A stretch of 64,000 nt of DNA from Tethya wilhelma (GCA_964030475.1 CAXIPT010000003.1:5137635-5201634); one strand, 5' to 3'; shown: positions 1 through 12,585, numbered from the stretch's first letter. Numbers and translations: made by a program. The notes: generated by a model from the sequence alone, not told the origin.

Positions 1-46
<46 letters not shown>

Positions 47-503
47 GTGTGTGTGGTGATGTGCTTTGAATAGAATATATTGGCTATTGCATCATCCTCA
101 TACTAAAGAAAAGCCATCTACACACACTTAGCCCATACAGTTCACTCAAGCTCACCACGGCTCTCTCTGTAACTCCTCCATATCTCACTGTCTTGCCAGG
201 ATACCTCGTTTGAGCGCCAAGCTACCGATTCGTCCAAGTTTTCACTACACGTGTGTAGCACTGTTTCACATTCCAGGATTTGGGTTCCAGTTTGTAGACT
301 ATTGCATTCCATTCGAGCCCCACCTTTTTTGCTAATGTCCAAATGGAGAGTTTGCTGTGACTAGAGGCACACACACAAACAAGGCAACCAGCCAGAATAC
401 AAAGATGTATGATGGAATCGACAGTAATTTACTACTTATTGCATGCCACTACACAACCTTCAAGTGCAAAGTTAGACCAAAGATAGAAAACACCACCTTC
501 AAC
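1..503. other. Left edge: (GT)n microsatellite and spacer
   Basis: A GT microsatellite fills about positions 4-54. A 66-codon minus-strand open frame at 142-342 has acidic, non-repetitive composition. It could be a terminal exon of a gene lying mostly outside the window, because GTGAGC near 160 could be a donor. No domain is recognised, so it is not called as a gene. The remainder is the upstream region of the gene at 504. Confidence 0.5.
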
Positions 504-2376
504 ATGAAGTTGTTCTACTTTCTGTTGAGTAGCAGTGTATCATTTCTCTTTGGAGTATGTAAGTCAACTTGATGCAAAATTTGATAGTGTAAAAAGATTC
601 TCTACTATAAGTTAACTGCATGCAGGTCAAGAAACTACTTCAGAGCCAGTAACAGTGTCCACTACTGCCATCAGTAGTAGTGATTATATCGATACCATTG
701 TACCAACGCACATAACTCATGGAAGAGTTGACCTTTCACTGGAAGTCATCACTCCTCAATGCATTCAAGCCAACATACTGGGTGATGTGGATACTGATGG
801 AATGTTGCTTGCTCACGATGGTGAAGATCGTGAAATTGAGAAGTGGGTTCTGGATGTGTCGATAGAAAAGAGGATGCAGACAGGACAGCAGGGAACTCAG
901 ACAAACTTTACCATCAAACTGCCTCCTTCCTCACAGAGTGCAGTGATAGCACCACTGCCCCTAGGAGCTGAAGTGACAGTGATGTTAGGATATAAAATAA
1001 GGCGCAACAACCGTGAAGATAAGAAGAAAGATAGAAGAATCACACTGCCAGGTATAGCTTGCTATCTAAGTGCCATGATCCTTCACTTAGATGCTACTTT
1101 TCCCTCTCCATTGTATATAACACAACATGAAGATATTGATGAAGAGTGTCTGGAGCCATATGGGCGACGTTTGTCTCCTTGTTCTGAGTGTGTATGTTCC
1201 TCAAGAGCATTCACTGGAACTTCGTGCAAAGGTACAAGTTGTACATTATTTTTGTAATAATTATTAAATTTATGGTTCATTATTTTTTTTTCAGATCCCA
1301 TGTTCTACCCTGTGAATGTGTTTGCCCTGGCTGGATCATTTCAGTCTCTCAACATTCAGTGGGAATTCAACGAAACAGATTTCAGGACCGACTTTAACAG
1401 AATGAGTCTCACCATGGCTGGCTTCATGGTGAATATTTCAGAAATTGATAGTAATCAAAATGGAGAATCATCACATCTTATCACCAGCACAACGATACAT
1501 CCCTCAGAGAGAAGGTAATAATATTATGATGGTATTATAATATAAATGCATATACTGAAAATTTTGCAATCTCTTATACAAAGTTTTGTAGTCAAAGATG
1601 GGATTGAACCTGGTGTATTATATGAGGTCAGTGTGAGCAGTATTGCACACTTTAGTCCTCAAATCATGAAGCCCATGATCTTAGCAAATTCTTCACCAAC
1701 CCGAACACTCATACCAGGTATATATCATATTAACATCTTACGACCTTTAAATCATTGTATATACACTAACTACATTAACCTAATACCTATTGAAGCACAA
1801 CACCATGAGTACTGTATCCTGGTTATATGTTGATTGTTATGTGCTCCTATATAGCAGCTGACAGTGAGCCTTGTTCTCCTCCAACCACTGAACTCAGTGA
1901 TGAGACACTAAGTGGTGAGGTGGTGATTGTCATCAATGTAGCTATCTTTGTGGTGGTTGGGCTACTTGTTGCCGTGACAGTGATCGGGGGAGTGTGCATT
2001 TATATGAACAAGAGAGGAGGCAAGAGGAGCACCCTGGTGTGAGTAACACTAATTGATTGAGGAATATTACAATAATTAGTATGGAATCTTGTACGCCCAC
2101 TGATTTACATACAGTCCTACGGCTACTAGCCCTGAGCCAGAGTCCCATTCCCGTGATCCCAACACTCCCAGATTGGAATGGAACCCATCTTACGGTCGAC
2201 TACAATTAGTACAGGGTCACCCCACCACCACCACCACCAATAGTGGTGGCACCTCCAGTTCCAACGGTCTCTATGCTGTCCTGGAGGGGAGGGATGAAGG
2301 GGCAAGGAGTGAGCTCACGGAGACTCTGAGTACGGGAAATGGGACTGTGACATATGACTACATAACTCCACCTTGA
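504..2376 (+). CDS. Type I single-pass membrane protein with fibronectin-III-like ectodomain and tyrosine-motif tail
   Basis: Seven exons are inferred: 504-558, 626-1051, 1133-1231, 1295-1514, 1584-1717, 1858-2038 and 2115-2376. They join in frame to 458 residues. The start at 504 gives a clean signal peptide (MKLFYFLLSSSVSFLFGV). Exon 3 encodes a short cysteine cluster resembling part of an EGF module. Exons 4-5 resemble a fibronectin type III fold, including the typical strand E-F pattern EPGVLYEVSVSSI. One hydrophobic helix lies at about residues 331-356, followed by basic residues and a tail of about 100 residues. The tail has three tyrosines in Yxx(L/V/I) settings: YGRL, YAVL and YDYI. 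VTYDYI fits the ITIM pattern. There is no kinase or phosphatase domain. An adhesion or signalling receptor is inferred. The first intron donor is taken as GTAAGT at 559 because the alternative at 555 creates a stop. Confidence 0.72.
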
Positions 2377-2915
2377 AGCAAAAATGAAAGCAAACAGACG
2401 AACAATGTTACTGACATGTTTTTATGTAGATGGACAAGGTCACATGCAATTTAACCCTTTGTGCATCAATTCTGTGGAAAAGTCTACATACTATATAAGA
2501 AAGTACTCTTGTGTATGCATGCATGTGAGCTTGTAGTGAAAATATTGACATAACATGTACATTTCTCCAGCCAACAACTTGAATATGTAACTTGGTTAGC
2601 TCACACATGTAGTCACTGATAATTATATCTTTAGCACAAACCATTCCTACGATATAACATGGATCCAGTCATTGTAGGAGCTGCCAAGCATAATGAATAA
2701 TTATTATTGTCAGTGTAGCAAAAATGGTTTTAAACTATCACAACAAAAATAGATAATCTCCAAATATGGAATGATTTATAGTAGAGAGCATCCGGTACAC
2801 AGAAAAGATGATCAAGACAAAGCAATAAAAAATTGCACATAATTATTACTCACATGATAGTCATGTGAGTGACAAGATTGATTATATAACACCCATGTGG
2901 TCATTCTAATGACCA
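2377..2915. other. Convergent intergenic spacer
   Basis: This is the 3' spacer between the membrane protein (+) and the Rab32-like gene (-). It presumably holds both 3' UTRs. Apart from a short inverted repeat around 2850-2870 (ACTCACATGA/TCATGTGAGT) nothing coding is seen. Confidence 0.5.
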
Positions 2916-3070
2916 TCATGAGCCAGGGCAGCACTTGCTGTTGTGAGTTTGCTCATTTCTGGTATTAAATGATAAGACCAGCCCATTTGAATCGGGCTGC
3001 TCCGTGTGTTGGTTCACTTGAGTGCTAGTGTGTTCCTGCTCCAACATGCGCTGCACAAGTTGGCTGCGTA

Positions 3071-3111
<41 letters not shown>

Positions 3112-5580
3112 GTATAAGCTCGTTTTCTCTACACCAGGTACAGTCATGATGTATTCCCTACATCTAAAGCTAGCTGGAAGAGAGAAAATCTGGGCAGCTG
3201 CTAGATAGCTAACTCCACAGCTAAAAGCTACTTACCAAAATGTTTCTGAAATGTTTTTGTTCTGCTTGACAGACATTTTGGCCCATTCAGAGAACTGATG
3301 ATCATTAGCCAGCTTAGAAATGTCTTCGTTCTTCACTACAATCCTCTCTGTCAGATCTTCCTGGAATAACAATACACAATACACACATCCTACACTGCTC
3401 ATGAGTCAACTGTAGCCACAGTAATCAATATAAACTTAGCTTCTACTGTGAGTGCAAGCTAATGTGATTTCGAGCAATAGCTTTTCATAACACATAATAA
3501 TTTGGTTAGATGCCTTGATCACTGGATCAACTGTCTTCATTACTAGTTTGAAAATCAAATTGCAATCGTCAACAGACTAGCTATGGGATTGCATGGTGCT
3601 CTCTTTGAGATAAACAGTTCAACTAATTACAGAGCCTTTACCTTCTCAAGATTGGTTCTAATACATGCACTATAGTAACATAATGGTAGTACAATTCAAA
3701 CACAGTCATATTTGACAGATCTCCGACCTTGTTTCCAACTAAAATTGTCGGTAGACAATCGCCATTTGGCAACTGAACCTTCTCATCGAGGTCTTTCTTC
3801 CACGTTACTGCTTGCTGAAAGCTACTTCTGTCTGTCAAATCAAACATCACGATGCAACCTGAGGCTCCTCTGTAGTACGTCCTGGTCATGGCTCGGTACG
3901 TGTCTTGTCCTGCTAAGTCCCAGATCTGTTGGTTGAAACAGAGGAAGAAGAAGAGGTTAGAGAAAGAGAACTAGGCAAGGGAGATTAACATATGCTAAGA
4001 GAACTAGCTCAGCTCGATTGCATCAATCTTTTCGTTCACAACAATCATGATACTCTACAGGGGGTTACTATAATTTAGGTATAAGGTATTATCTTTGTGG
4101 GAAGCAATTTTTGTGGATTTCGCAGATTTGGGGTCCATCGTTGAAAACAAAACCACAAATTTTGCTGTGAAGTACAATGGCAATTGTGACAATTATAACT
4201 CCAATGTAGACAGTTATAACTCCAACGTGGACAGTTATAACTCCAACGTGGACAGTTATAACTCCAATGTGGACAGTAAAAACTCCAACGTGGACAGTTA
4301 TAACTCCAACGTGAACAGTTATAACTCCAATGTGGACAGTTATAACTCCAACGTGGACAGTTATAACTCAAATATGGAGAGAGACAATCCAAATCTACAA
4401 AAGCACGCTTTCATCAAATTCATACAATTTGTTTCCCTCGTTTTTGTGTCAGCAGATTTTTTTTTGCTACAAAGAATGTGTAGTGGTTGTAACACCACTG
4501 TCAACCAACAGAGGAGGGTGCCAAATGATGCTCATCAACCCATCACATGAACTACAAGACAACAAGTTCTAACAGAGTTCAACACACAGCGCCCACTCTC
4601 ACTGAGCTCACTTGTAATCTCACTGTCTGTGTGTCAGACCACTTGATGCATTTGACTGCATAGTCGGCTGGAGAGGGTAGAGGTAACAATCATTAGAAAA
4701 ACAAACAATGAAAAAACACAACTTCACTTTGTTCTTGCTACATACTGTAGCTTGTAGTACATGAGAGACATAGAGAGTTGAATTCTGGTGAATGATCACA
4801 ACTACAATGTGCTAAACTGACACCACCAGTATTGATATTGTGTAGCTTACAATGCAGGTGTGTATTTATAGCTACTCTGCAAGTTTCCCTGGTAACTAAC
4901 TCTACAACAATAATTGAGTTAACTAATTGTAACCACACAATACAATATTGGTTTGGTGCACTATGATCTGTCAGAATAAGGTAGGGTCTGTTACTGCATA
5001 TCTGCATATATTGCAATGCAGTAACAGACCCTACAGTATTCTTAGTCAATTTTGGAAATCACTTGAATAAAAAATATTGGGACTATGGTAGTTTTCAGTA
5101 TTGACTGAATTTTGTGGTGCACGATAATTTCTAGAGCACTTACAAGTGTAAATAAAACATGACTACGACAAGACAAGTGCTTTGCAATACTAAAATTGTC
5201 ACACAAAAGTACATTTGCTGCACCCAAGTGTTTGGGAGCTGCTATATTGCATTTGTAAGGGCTCTATAAGGTGATAACTAGCCCCACCTACAAATTATCA
5301 ACAATATATAATTCAAGTTAACTTTGACATCATATAGACCAAGTGAGGTAACATACCTGATGTACATTGTCATTACTTCACCCCAGCATACAATATATTT
5401 ATCATAATTTATATAGGAACAAATTACATAAATATTTGGGCTACCTCCGACAGTGGCTTTGTAGTTTGGCATCCATTCCCTGAGGCAGTACCTGGCCACC
5501 ATAGACGTCTTGCCAACCCTGGGGTCGCCTATTACCAACACCTTGAACACTGTCTCGCACATCACTTTAGTCTGAATCAC
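2916..5580 (-). CDS. Rab32/38-like small GTPase (copy A)
   Basis: Five exons on the minus strand are inferred: 5445-5580, 4612-4667, 3728-3925, 3236-3360 and 2916-3063. They join in frame to 220 residues. The GTPase motifs are in order: P-loop GDPRVGKT, switch II WDLAGQD, base-binding NKED, and SVKQNKN at the usual SA(K) position. The stretch WKKDLDEKVQLPNGDCLP matches the Rab32/38 signature (WKxDLDxKVxLPNG). The protein ends in CCPGS, so a pair of cysteines for geranylgeranylation lies near the C terminus. Family knowledge places Rab32/38 in trafficking to lysosome-related organelles and mitochondria. M7 (position 5562) is an alternative start. The gene stands head to head with a second Rab32-like gene at 5772. 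Its introns carry a GT microsatellite, a 21-bp minisatellite and a perfect hairpin. The donor after NK is GTCGGA, needed to restore NKED. Confidence 0.88.
3072..3109. repeat. (GT)n microsatellite in the last intron of Rab32-like A
   Basis: About 19 uninterrupted GT units. They lie nine bases upstream (minus-strand sense) of the final-exon acceptor at 3064-3065. Confidence 0.95.
4195..4378. repeat. 21-bp minisatellite in an intron
   Basis: About nine tandem copies of a 21-bp unit built around GTGGACAGTTATAACTCCAA, with a few point differences between copies. The unit is a multiple of three, so both strands stay open and the plus strand reads as NSNVDSY heptads within a 151-codon frame. It lies in the intron between exons 2 and 3 of the Rab32-like gene on the opposite strand, and no independent gene signals surround it. 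Confidence 0.92.
4981..5034. repeat. Perfect 19-bp inverted repeat (hairpin)
   Basis: GTAGGGTCTGTTACTGCAT at 4981-4999 is the exact reverse complement of 5016-5034, with a 16-base spacer. It lies in intron 1 of Rab32-like A. It could be a tiny foldback element or a transcribed hairpin. Confidence 0.93.
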
Positions 5581-5771
5581 TGCTCACAGTGACTGCATCT
5601 CAACTTACATAAACTTAGATTACGGATTTGCTCAATGTTTCCGGATATTTGTCATATGACAACCGTAAACTCTAAAGAGTGCGAAGGTCAATCAGCAGTA
5701 GGATGATGCCAGCAACGTGTCTGGAAATGCTGAACAAGAAAAGGGGCTGAATATTTTGGGATTGAGAAGAA
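5581..5771. promoter_or_regulatory. Shared promoter region of two divergent Rab32-like genes
   Basis: Only 191 bp separate the two start codons, on opposite strands. Both promoters must lie here or within the genes. No TATA box is obvious. The assignment is positional. Confidence 0.6.
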
Positions 5772-6400
5772 ATGGAGGCGGGTTCCAGCTCAGAGAACAC
5801 CAAGAAGGTGATGGTGATTGGTGATGGCTGTGTTGGAAAGACGTGCCTGGTTGCTAGAGTCACTGAAGGGAAGTTTATCAACGACTACCATGTCACCATA
5901 GGAGGTAAGACATTGAAGGATGATGTGAGCAGCTGGTGGAGAATTAGAGCTATGTTTAGAGTAAGGCAGTATAGTCCTAAAGATAAAGATGTTCTGTGCA
6001 TAATTCTGTGAATGTGTGTGTTTGCTGTGTGCCAAGGAAGAAGACAATAAATTTGTTTTCTTAATGTTTACAGTTTTACAAACAAATAACACACTACATT
6101 CACAAACACACAGTTGAATTTGGTGTCAAGGTTTTGAAGAGAGGAGGAACTGACATCAGATTATGTGTAAGTTGAAATTGGCAAACCTGCACAGTCTTGA
6201 TTATTGACCTTAATTGGTATTTGTGTTCCTATACATGCACTCGTACAGCTATGGGACATCGCAGGTAGGTATGTGGTTTTGGAACGCTTCTCTCTGGGTA
6301 ACTGTTTTGTTTGACATGTGTTTTTTGTTATTGCATACATCACGCTTATGAAAACATTCATTAAAAACATCCAAACACAAATTGCAGTACTACAATTTTG

Positions 6401-6468
<68 letters not shown>

Positions 6469-7125
6469 AAAGGTCAAGATCCATTTCGAGGTTTAATGCC
6501 ACAGTATGCCCGTAGATCAGCGGCTGCTCTGGTCATGTGTGATGTGACTAGGAAGGAGACAATGACAGAGGGAGCAAAGATATGGAAGAAGTGTGTTGAT
6601 GACTCTGTGCTCTTACCAAATGGGCAACCCATCCCTTGTGTGTTATTAGTCAACAAGGTATTGTCTCACTAAAATAACCACTGTTTCTGGTGCATCTAAA
6701 TAATACACATGTGCAGTATGATATTGCTTGGTTTAAAAAGTGCCACTAAGTTAGGAGTAATGGGTTTATAATGCTTATCCTTGTTACCACATGTTCCTAC
6801 TCCCTTTAGTGTATGTTTTGTAGAGTCAAGCTTTTAAGGTAAAATTGCTATAGCAACAGAAAAAGTATATCATTAAAAGCCTATCTATTTGTTTTTGAGA
6901 GGAATTCCTCCCTTGAGAATTCCTTTGTCTCCTGGTTAATGTTTCCAAACTTCTCCTTGCACACATGTGTAGTGTGACTGTCCTAAGAATCAGAGACAGA
7001 TCAGTACTGAGGAAGGATTTGCCTTTGCTCGGGACAATGGGTTTGTGAGGTACTTTGAGACCAGTGTGAAGGATGGCACCAACATCAATGATTCTTTAGA
7101 GTGAGTATGAGAGCACGCACACACA

Positions 7126-7178
<53 letters not shown>

Positions 7179-7434
7179 ACAGAGTTTAGGGCAAATTTCC
7201 TTAATTTTATCAGATATTTCGATAGTACTGATGGTGCATTCTGCCATTGTCAACTCACATGGTTACAGGTATCTAGTGGATGTTATTTTAGCTTATGAAG
7301 AAGATGGTCAACTCTTAGCAGCAGACTTTGATAGTGGTATCCATCTGAATGATACATACGTCCACAAGAAGCAGAACAATGCTACGTGTTGTGGAATAGC
7401 TGTTGATCCAAATCCTGGTAATGCTGTCAGATAA
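5772..7434 (+). CDS. Rab32-like small GTPase (copy B), divergent C terminus
   Basis: Six exons are inferred: 5772-5904, 6114-6166, 6249-6264, 6473-6657, 6973-7100 and 7269-7434. They sum in frame to 226 residues. Visible motifs are the P-loop GDGCVGKT, switch II WDIAGQD, NKCD and ETSVKDG. The LPNGQPIPCVLLVNKCD stretch is close to Rab32. Exon 3 is a 16-nt microexon encoding LWDIA plus the first base of the next Gly codon. It is flanked by CAG and GTAGGT and is required to complete the WDIAGQD motif. The acceptor of exon 4 follows a 66-bp CT repeat. The C terminus is unusual: a CC pair lies about 14 residues before the stop, instead of at the extreme end, so normal Rab prenylation is doubtful. 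The alternative is an unseen last exon, with a possible donor GTAATG near 7418. The gene is probably an old inverted duplicate of copy A. Confidence 0.85.
6402..6467. repeat. (CT)n microsatellite serving as a pyrimidine tract
   Basis: About 33 CT units end five bases before the acceptor AG at 6471-6472 of exon 4 of Rab32-like B. Confidence 0.95.
7118..7181. repeat. (CA)n microsatellite in the last intron of Rab32-like B
   Basis: A CA tract with a few CAGA interruptions, shortly after the donor at 7101. Confidence 0.93.
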
Positions 7435-7932
7435 TCATGTATGTAGTTTCACTCTCTTTTACAATGTTATGATAATTATTATGCATGGTACATGATGTGA
7501 CCACTGTAATTTTAATGTGGGATATAGTTGTATGTATACTTTATGTCATGGATCATACCAGTATTGGTATTTTTGTATGGTCATGTTTAAATTCGTGTTA
7601 TTTTTTAATCGTTTGTAAATTTTGCATGTACTCAAAGTATTGTTTTTATTTCTGTGTATTTATACTATGCACGCCTTGATGTTTATAACAGCTTCCTTGA
7701 GTTATGACTGATTAAACCACTGAAATTAGCTTTCACTTTAAAACTGTATGTATGTATAGTACTACAGGAATGTGCAGTTGTATCAGGTTTCAAGAAAGAG
7801 ACAAATCACAATCCCCTTCATGTGTGACCAGCTATGAGTGTATGGTTGATGCACCAGCAATATTGAACTTTATATAATATTATAGTAATAGTTGCAGGGT
7901 AATTTTAATTAACAGTAAGAGGGGTTCAGAGG
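7435..7932. other. Convergent intergenic spacer, AT-rich
   Basis: This lies between Rab32-like B (+) and PSMA5 (-). It is AT-rich with no conserved frame. It may hold an extra 3' exon of the Rab gene, but none was found with confidence. Confidence 0.5.
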
Positions 7933-9520
<1,588 letters not shown>

Positions 9521-9677
9521 GCTCGATGGCTGCAAGAGCAACTTTTCCTAGTAGAATTTCTGCAGTGTTGGAGTCACGTTGGAACAGTGATGTCACAGAA
9601 GATAGGCGTGGCTAGTCTAAATGGGCGTGGCTACTGTGAAGACATGGCCTTCCAGCATGTAAATCAAAATCACAGAT
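9521..9677. promoter_or_regulatory. Shared promoter region PSMA5 / F-box gene
   Basis: A 157-bp spacer separates two divergent start codons. It includes a direct repeat of GGCGTGGCTA (9606-9615 and 9624-9633). Promoter function is inferred from position. Confidence 0.55.
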
Positions 9678-12044
9678 ATGACTGAGTCTGAGAAAAGTGA
9701 TGTGCAGCTTTCTACAGCTGCGTGTGCAGGGAGTTCATACTCCAATCATCAATTCAAAGCTACCTCGGAGGTGCACTTTCTTGAGCTTCCTGATGACGTT
9801 CTGCTGAAGATATTCTCCCTGCTGCCCCTGAAAAGTGTGCTACAATTAGAACACCTCTGTCAAAGATTGCAAGGGGTGGTTTCTGTCTTCCTTGCAAGGC
9901 TAAAGTCCCTCAACTTTCATCATGCTTTTATCACTCAAGACATCTTTAGACGATACGATCCAACCGTACAGAGAATGCCATCAAGTTTGACTTGTATCTT
10001 CTCGCGATGTCTGCAGGTGAATCACATCACCTATCTCCCTGCATGGCAGGCAGATGGCAAAGAGTCCACCGAAGAAGTTGTACATGCTCTTTGTGAGTAC
10101 AAAAACATCACGCAGATGGAGTTATGTGACAGCTGGAAGCTCCAGCTACTTAGGGAGCTCTCTCATCTCCATGTCAAGAACGTGTGTTTGAGCTCTGTGG
10201 AAGATTCTCTTTTATTGTCAGCTAATTTCGATGCATCATCAAGGCTTCTTCTTAAACAGCAATCCATTGAAGAAAAAGATGTGGCTCTCCTTAAAGACTA
10301 CAATGAAGTAGCACTGAAAGAGTGTGCATGGACAGTGGACTCACAATCTGCCGTAGTGGAACAGTTGGACAGTTTCAAATCTCTCAAGAAGTTCACCTAC
10401 ATTGAGCCGTGCAGAAAAAGACCACATCCAGTGGTATTTAGTAAATTGATCAAGTGTGTAGTCACGAGCGAGTGTTTAGAATCACTCAAACTTGGATTAT
10501 CAAACTTTCAGTGTTTGGAGGATATTTTGAGTCATTGGAATGTCAATTCTCTCCATTCTCTTGAGTTCTGGTCGACGGGATCATACAGTGCTACTCTCGA
10601 ACAGATGAGACATGCTAAGACAGTTGCTGAACTCTGCTACCAGTGTGCCCACTCATTGGAATCTCTCACTCTCCCATCCAGCATCTTGGTGAAGCAGTTT
10701 TTCACCCATCTCATATCGAAGGGTCGTCTCTTTCCGTCACTTTGCAAGCTCGACATGACAGGTCTTGCCGACACAAAGATGTTTCTTGCTCCAGGAAATA
10801 TGGTGGAGACACTCTACTATCAAGAGTTTATCAAACTGTGTCCGAAGATCGAGTCTCTCTCCCTCCATTCCTTCTCCGGATCCCTCTTGGCGTTGGGTCT
10901 TCCACTCACCATCACCGATCTCACACTGCCCTGGGACAACCGCCTCAACATGGCACAGCAAGTGTCCGATGTCCTCTCAACGTTAGACTCACTTGTGTAC
11001 CTCAAGACACTGAGAATTGCCGGCGTGGAAGAAGTGGATGGACTGCTACTGGAAGCGTTCAATGTAGTTCACCGAGAGAGACTGCCCGATTTGAAGATCA
11101 AGAGTGAATCCCTCAGTGAGGTGCAGATCAGCAATGTATGCGTAAGAACAATACATCTAATGGGGTGTACCATTCTCTCTCGGTTTACCCTCCACTGTTG
11201 CCCAAGTCTGAAGAAACTGAGCCTCCCAGCTAGTAGTTTGGAGCGTGTGAATATCTACGACAATTACAGCCAATACATGTGCCAGTTTGTTTCAGAGTTT
11301 GCATCTAGGATTGAGCGTACCAAATCTTGTCATATTCACATTCAGCTGCATTCTGTGAAGAGGAGAGAAGTGGACGATACTGAACAGCAGCACTTTCCAA
11401 TGCAAGACGAATTGTTTGCTAATATTGAAAGTGCACTGATTGCTAGTTCAAAACGTCTGGATTTCGTTGTCCTGAAAACGGAAGGAGTTCGCACCTTCCA
11501 GCACAATTCTGGTGAACTTCTCTACCCTTTCACCGAGCTTCACCCTCTCATTCACTCCTCGTCAAGATCTGCAGAAGAACTGCACCGTGAAATGGATCAT
11601 CGCAGCTTGGTCATGGAGGGACTACGAAGATGGAAGAAACTCCTCTGTGAAATCAAACAGTCGGGAAGAAGAAACATGCTTCCTCTTCCAGCTACTCGAT
11701 CGTCCACCACCAGCATCTCCCTGGGTGCTCAGACCAAGCCCACAAGGAAGGCCAACGTCGAGTTTTGCAATGCAGAGTACGTGTGTACCACTAATATGCC
11801 GTTTGTGTGGGAACTGAATAGCTCGTCTCGTGTCTGCCAACCATCGTCGGGGGTTGATAACGAGCCCAGTTCACTGGAACGTCTCTGTGTCCCACGTCTA
11901 GATGTGATTGGCAGGGATTGTAGCCGTATTGTCAGAGGTGGCGGGGGTGGTGAGAGTCTTGCTGACGTTTCTAATGATCCTCTTGTGGTTTTCAGTATAA
12001 TGGAGTACGCACACAACATCCACACACTCTTCTATTATTCTTAG
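9678..12044 (+). CDS. Intronless F-box protein with leucine-rich segments
   Basis: A single open frame of 788 codons. An F-box lies at about residues 34-80 (LPDDVLLKIFSLLPLKSVLQ...). It should bind SKP1 and place the protein in an SCF ubiquitin ligase. The remainder has irregular leucine-rich stretches that could form a substrate-binding solenoid, for example around residues 500-525 (CTILSRFTLHCCPSLKKLSL). The C-terminal third is serine-rich and contains a short glycine run. The F-box and the following segment resemble FBXO38 (LPL then E-x-L spacing), but the match is too weak to assign a name. The frame is open with consistent codon use and no internal splice signals were needed. In this intron-rich window the lack of introns is notable and might reflect an old retrocopy. 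The gene is divergent from PSMA5. Confidence 0.85.
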   Translation: MTESEKSDVQLSTAACAGSSYSNHQFKATSEVHFLELPDDVLLKIFSLLPLKSVLQLEHLCQRLQGVVSVFLARLKSLNFHHAFITQDIFRRYDPTVQRMPSSLTCIFSRCLQVNHITYLPAWQADGKESTEEVVHALCEYKNITQMELCDSWKLQLLRELSHLHVKNVCLSSVEDSLLLSANFDASSRLLLKQQSIEEKDVALLKDYNEVALKECAWTVDSQSAVVEQLDSFKSLKKFTYIEPCRKRPHPVVFSKLIKCVVTSECLESLKLGLSNFQCLEDILSHWNVNSLHSLEFWSTGSYSATLEQMRHAKTVAELCYQCAHSLESLTLPSSILVKQFFTHLISKGRLFPSLCKLDMTGLADTKMFLAPGNMVETLYYQEFIKLCPKIESLSLHSFSGSLLALGLPLTITDLTLPWDNRLNMAQQVSDVLSTLDSLVYLKTLRIAGVEEVDGLLLEAFNVVHRERLPDLKIKSESLSEVQISNVCVRTIHLMGCTILSRFTLHCCPSLKKLSLPASSLERVNIYDNYSQYMCQFVSEFASRIERTKSCHIHIQLHSVKRREVDDTEQQHFPMQDELFANIESALIASSKRLDFVVLKTEGVRTFQHNSGELLYPFTELHPLIHSSSRSAEELHREMDHRSLVMEGLRRWKKLLCEIKQSGRRNMLPLPATRSSTTSISLGAQTKPTRKANVEFCNAEYVCTTNMPFVWELNSSSRVCQPSSGVDNEPSSLERLCVPRLDVIGRDCSRIVRGGGGGESLADVSNDPLVVFSIMEYAHNIHTLFYYS

Positions 12045-12524
12045 TACTACACAAGTACAATACATGTACACTCATTTGAGTGGTATTTAATTTGACGACC
12101 TATACCAAAATTTTTTACTAAGCCAGATAGTGCTTTTTAAACATGCTGTCCCTTTCCAATCATACATCCAGCATTTGCAAACTATTTTTAACTTCACAAT
12201 CACAATGATGTAATGACTCCACAAAAATTTGATAAAATTAATACTATTTCACTTATATCTAGTAATTAATCTAATTAACGTCAGACACTAGAAAGTATAT
12301 CTTCCCATGAGAATACAATTGTATGACATTAATTGTATACACAATGACCAAAAGGGCAAAAGGGAACAATTTGCAATTCCTTTTCCTCAATGCTTCAGAT
12401 TGTATTACATATATAATGATTGATGCATGTCTGCATGCATGTTGTAGAAAGGTCACGTATATTCCAGTTGATGGAAAATCCCTGTACACATGTACAGGCT
12501 ACTGTATCAGGTGCATCCTAGCTA

Positions 12525-12537
12525 TGTGTGTGTGTGT

Positions 12538-12583
<46 letters not shown>
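12525..12583. repeat. (GT)n microsatellite
   Basis: A GT run with one TATG interruption, within an otherwise non-coding region. Confidence 0.95.

Positions 12584-12585
<2 letters not shown>

Noticed and set aside
142..342. Minus-strand 66-codon frame at the left edge
   Set aside because: Composition is protein-like, but with no neighbouring exons or domain it cannot be supported as a gene from this window alone.
4195..4378. CRISPR-like array
   Set aside because: The units are contiguous 21-bp tandem repeats without variable spacers, in an animal intron. It is a minisatellite.
6161..6502. Minus-strand open frame with Arg-Glu dipeptide repeats
   Set aside because: It is produced by the CT microsatellite and overlaps exons of the Rab32-like gene on the other strand.
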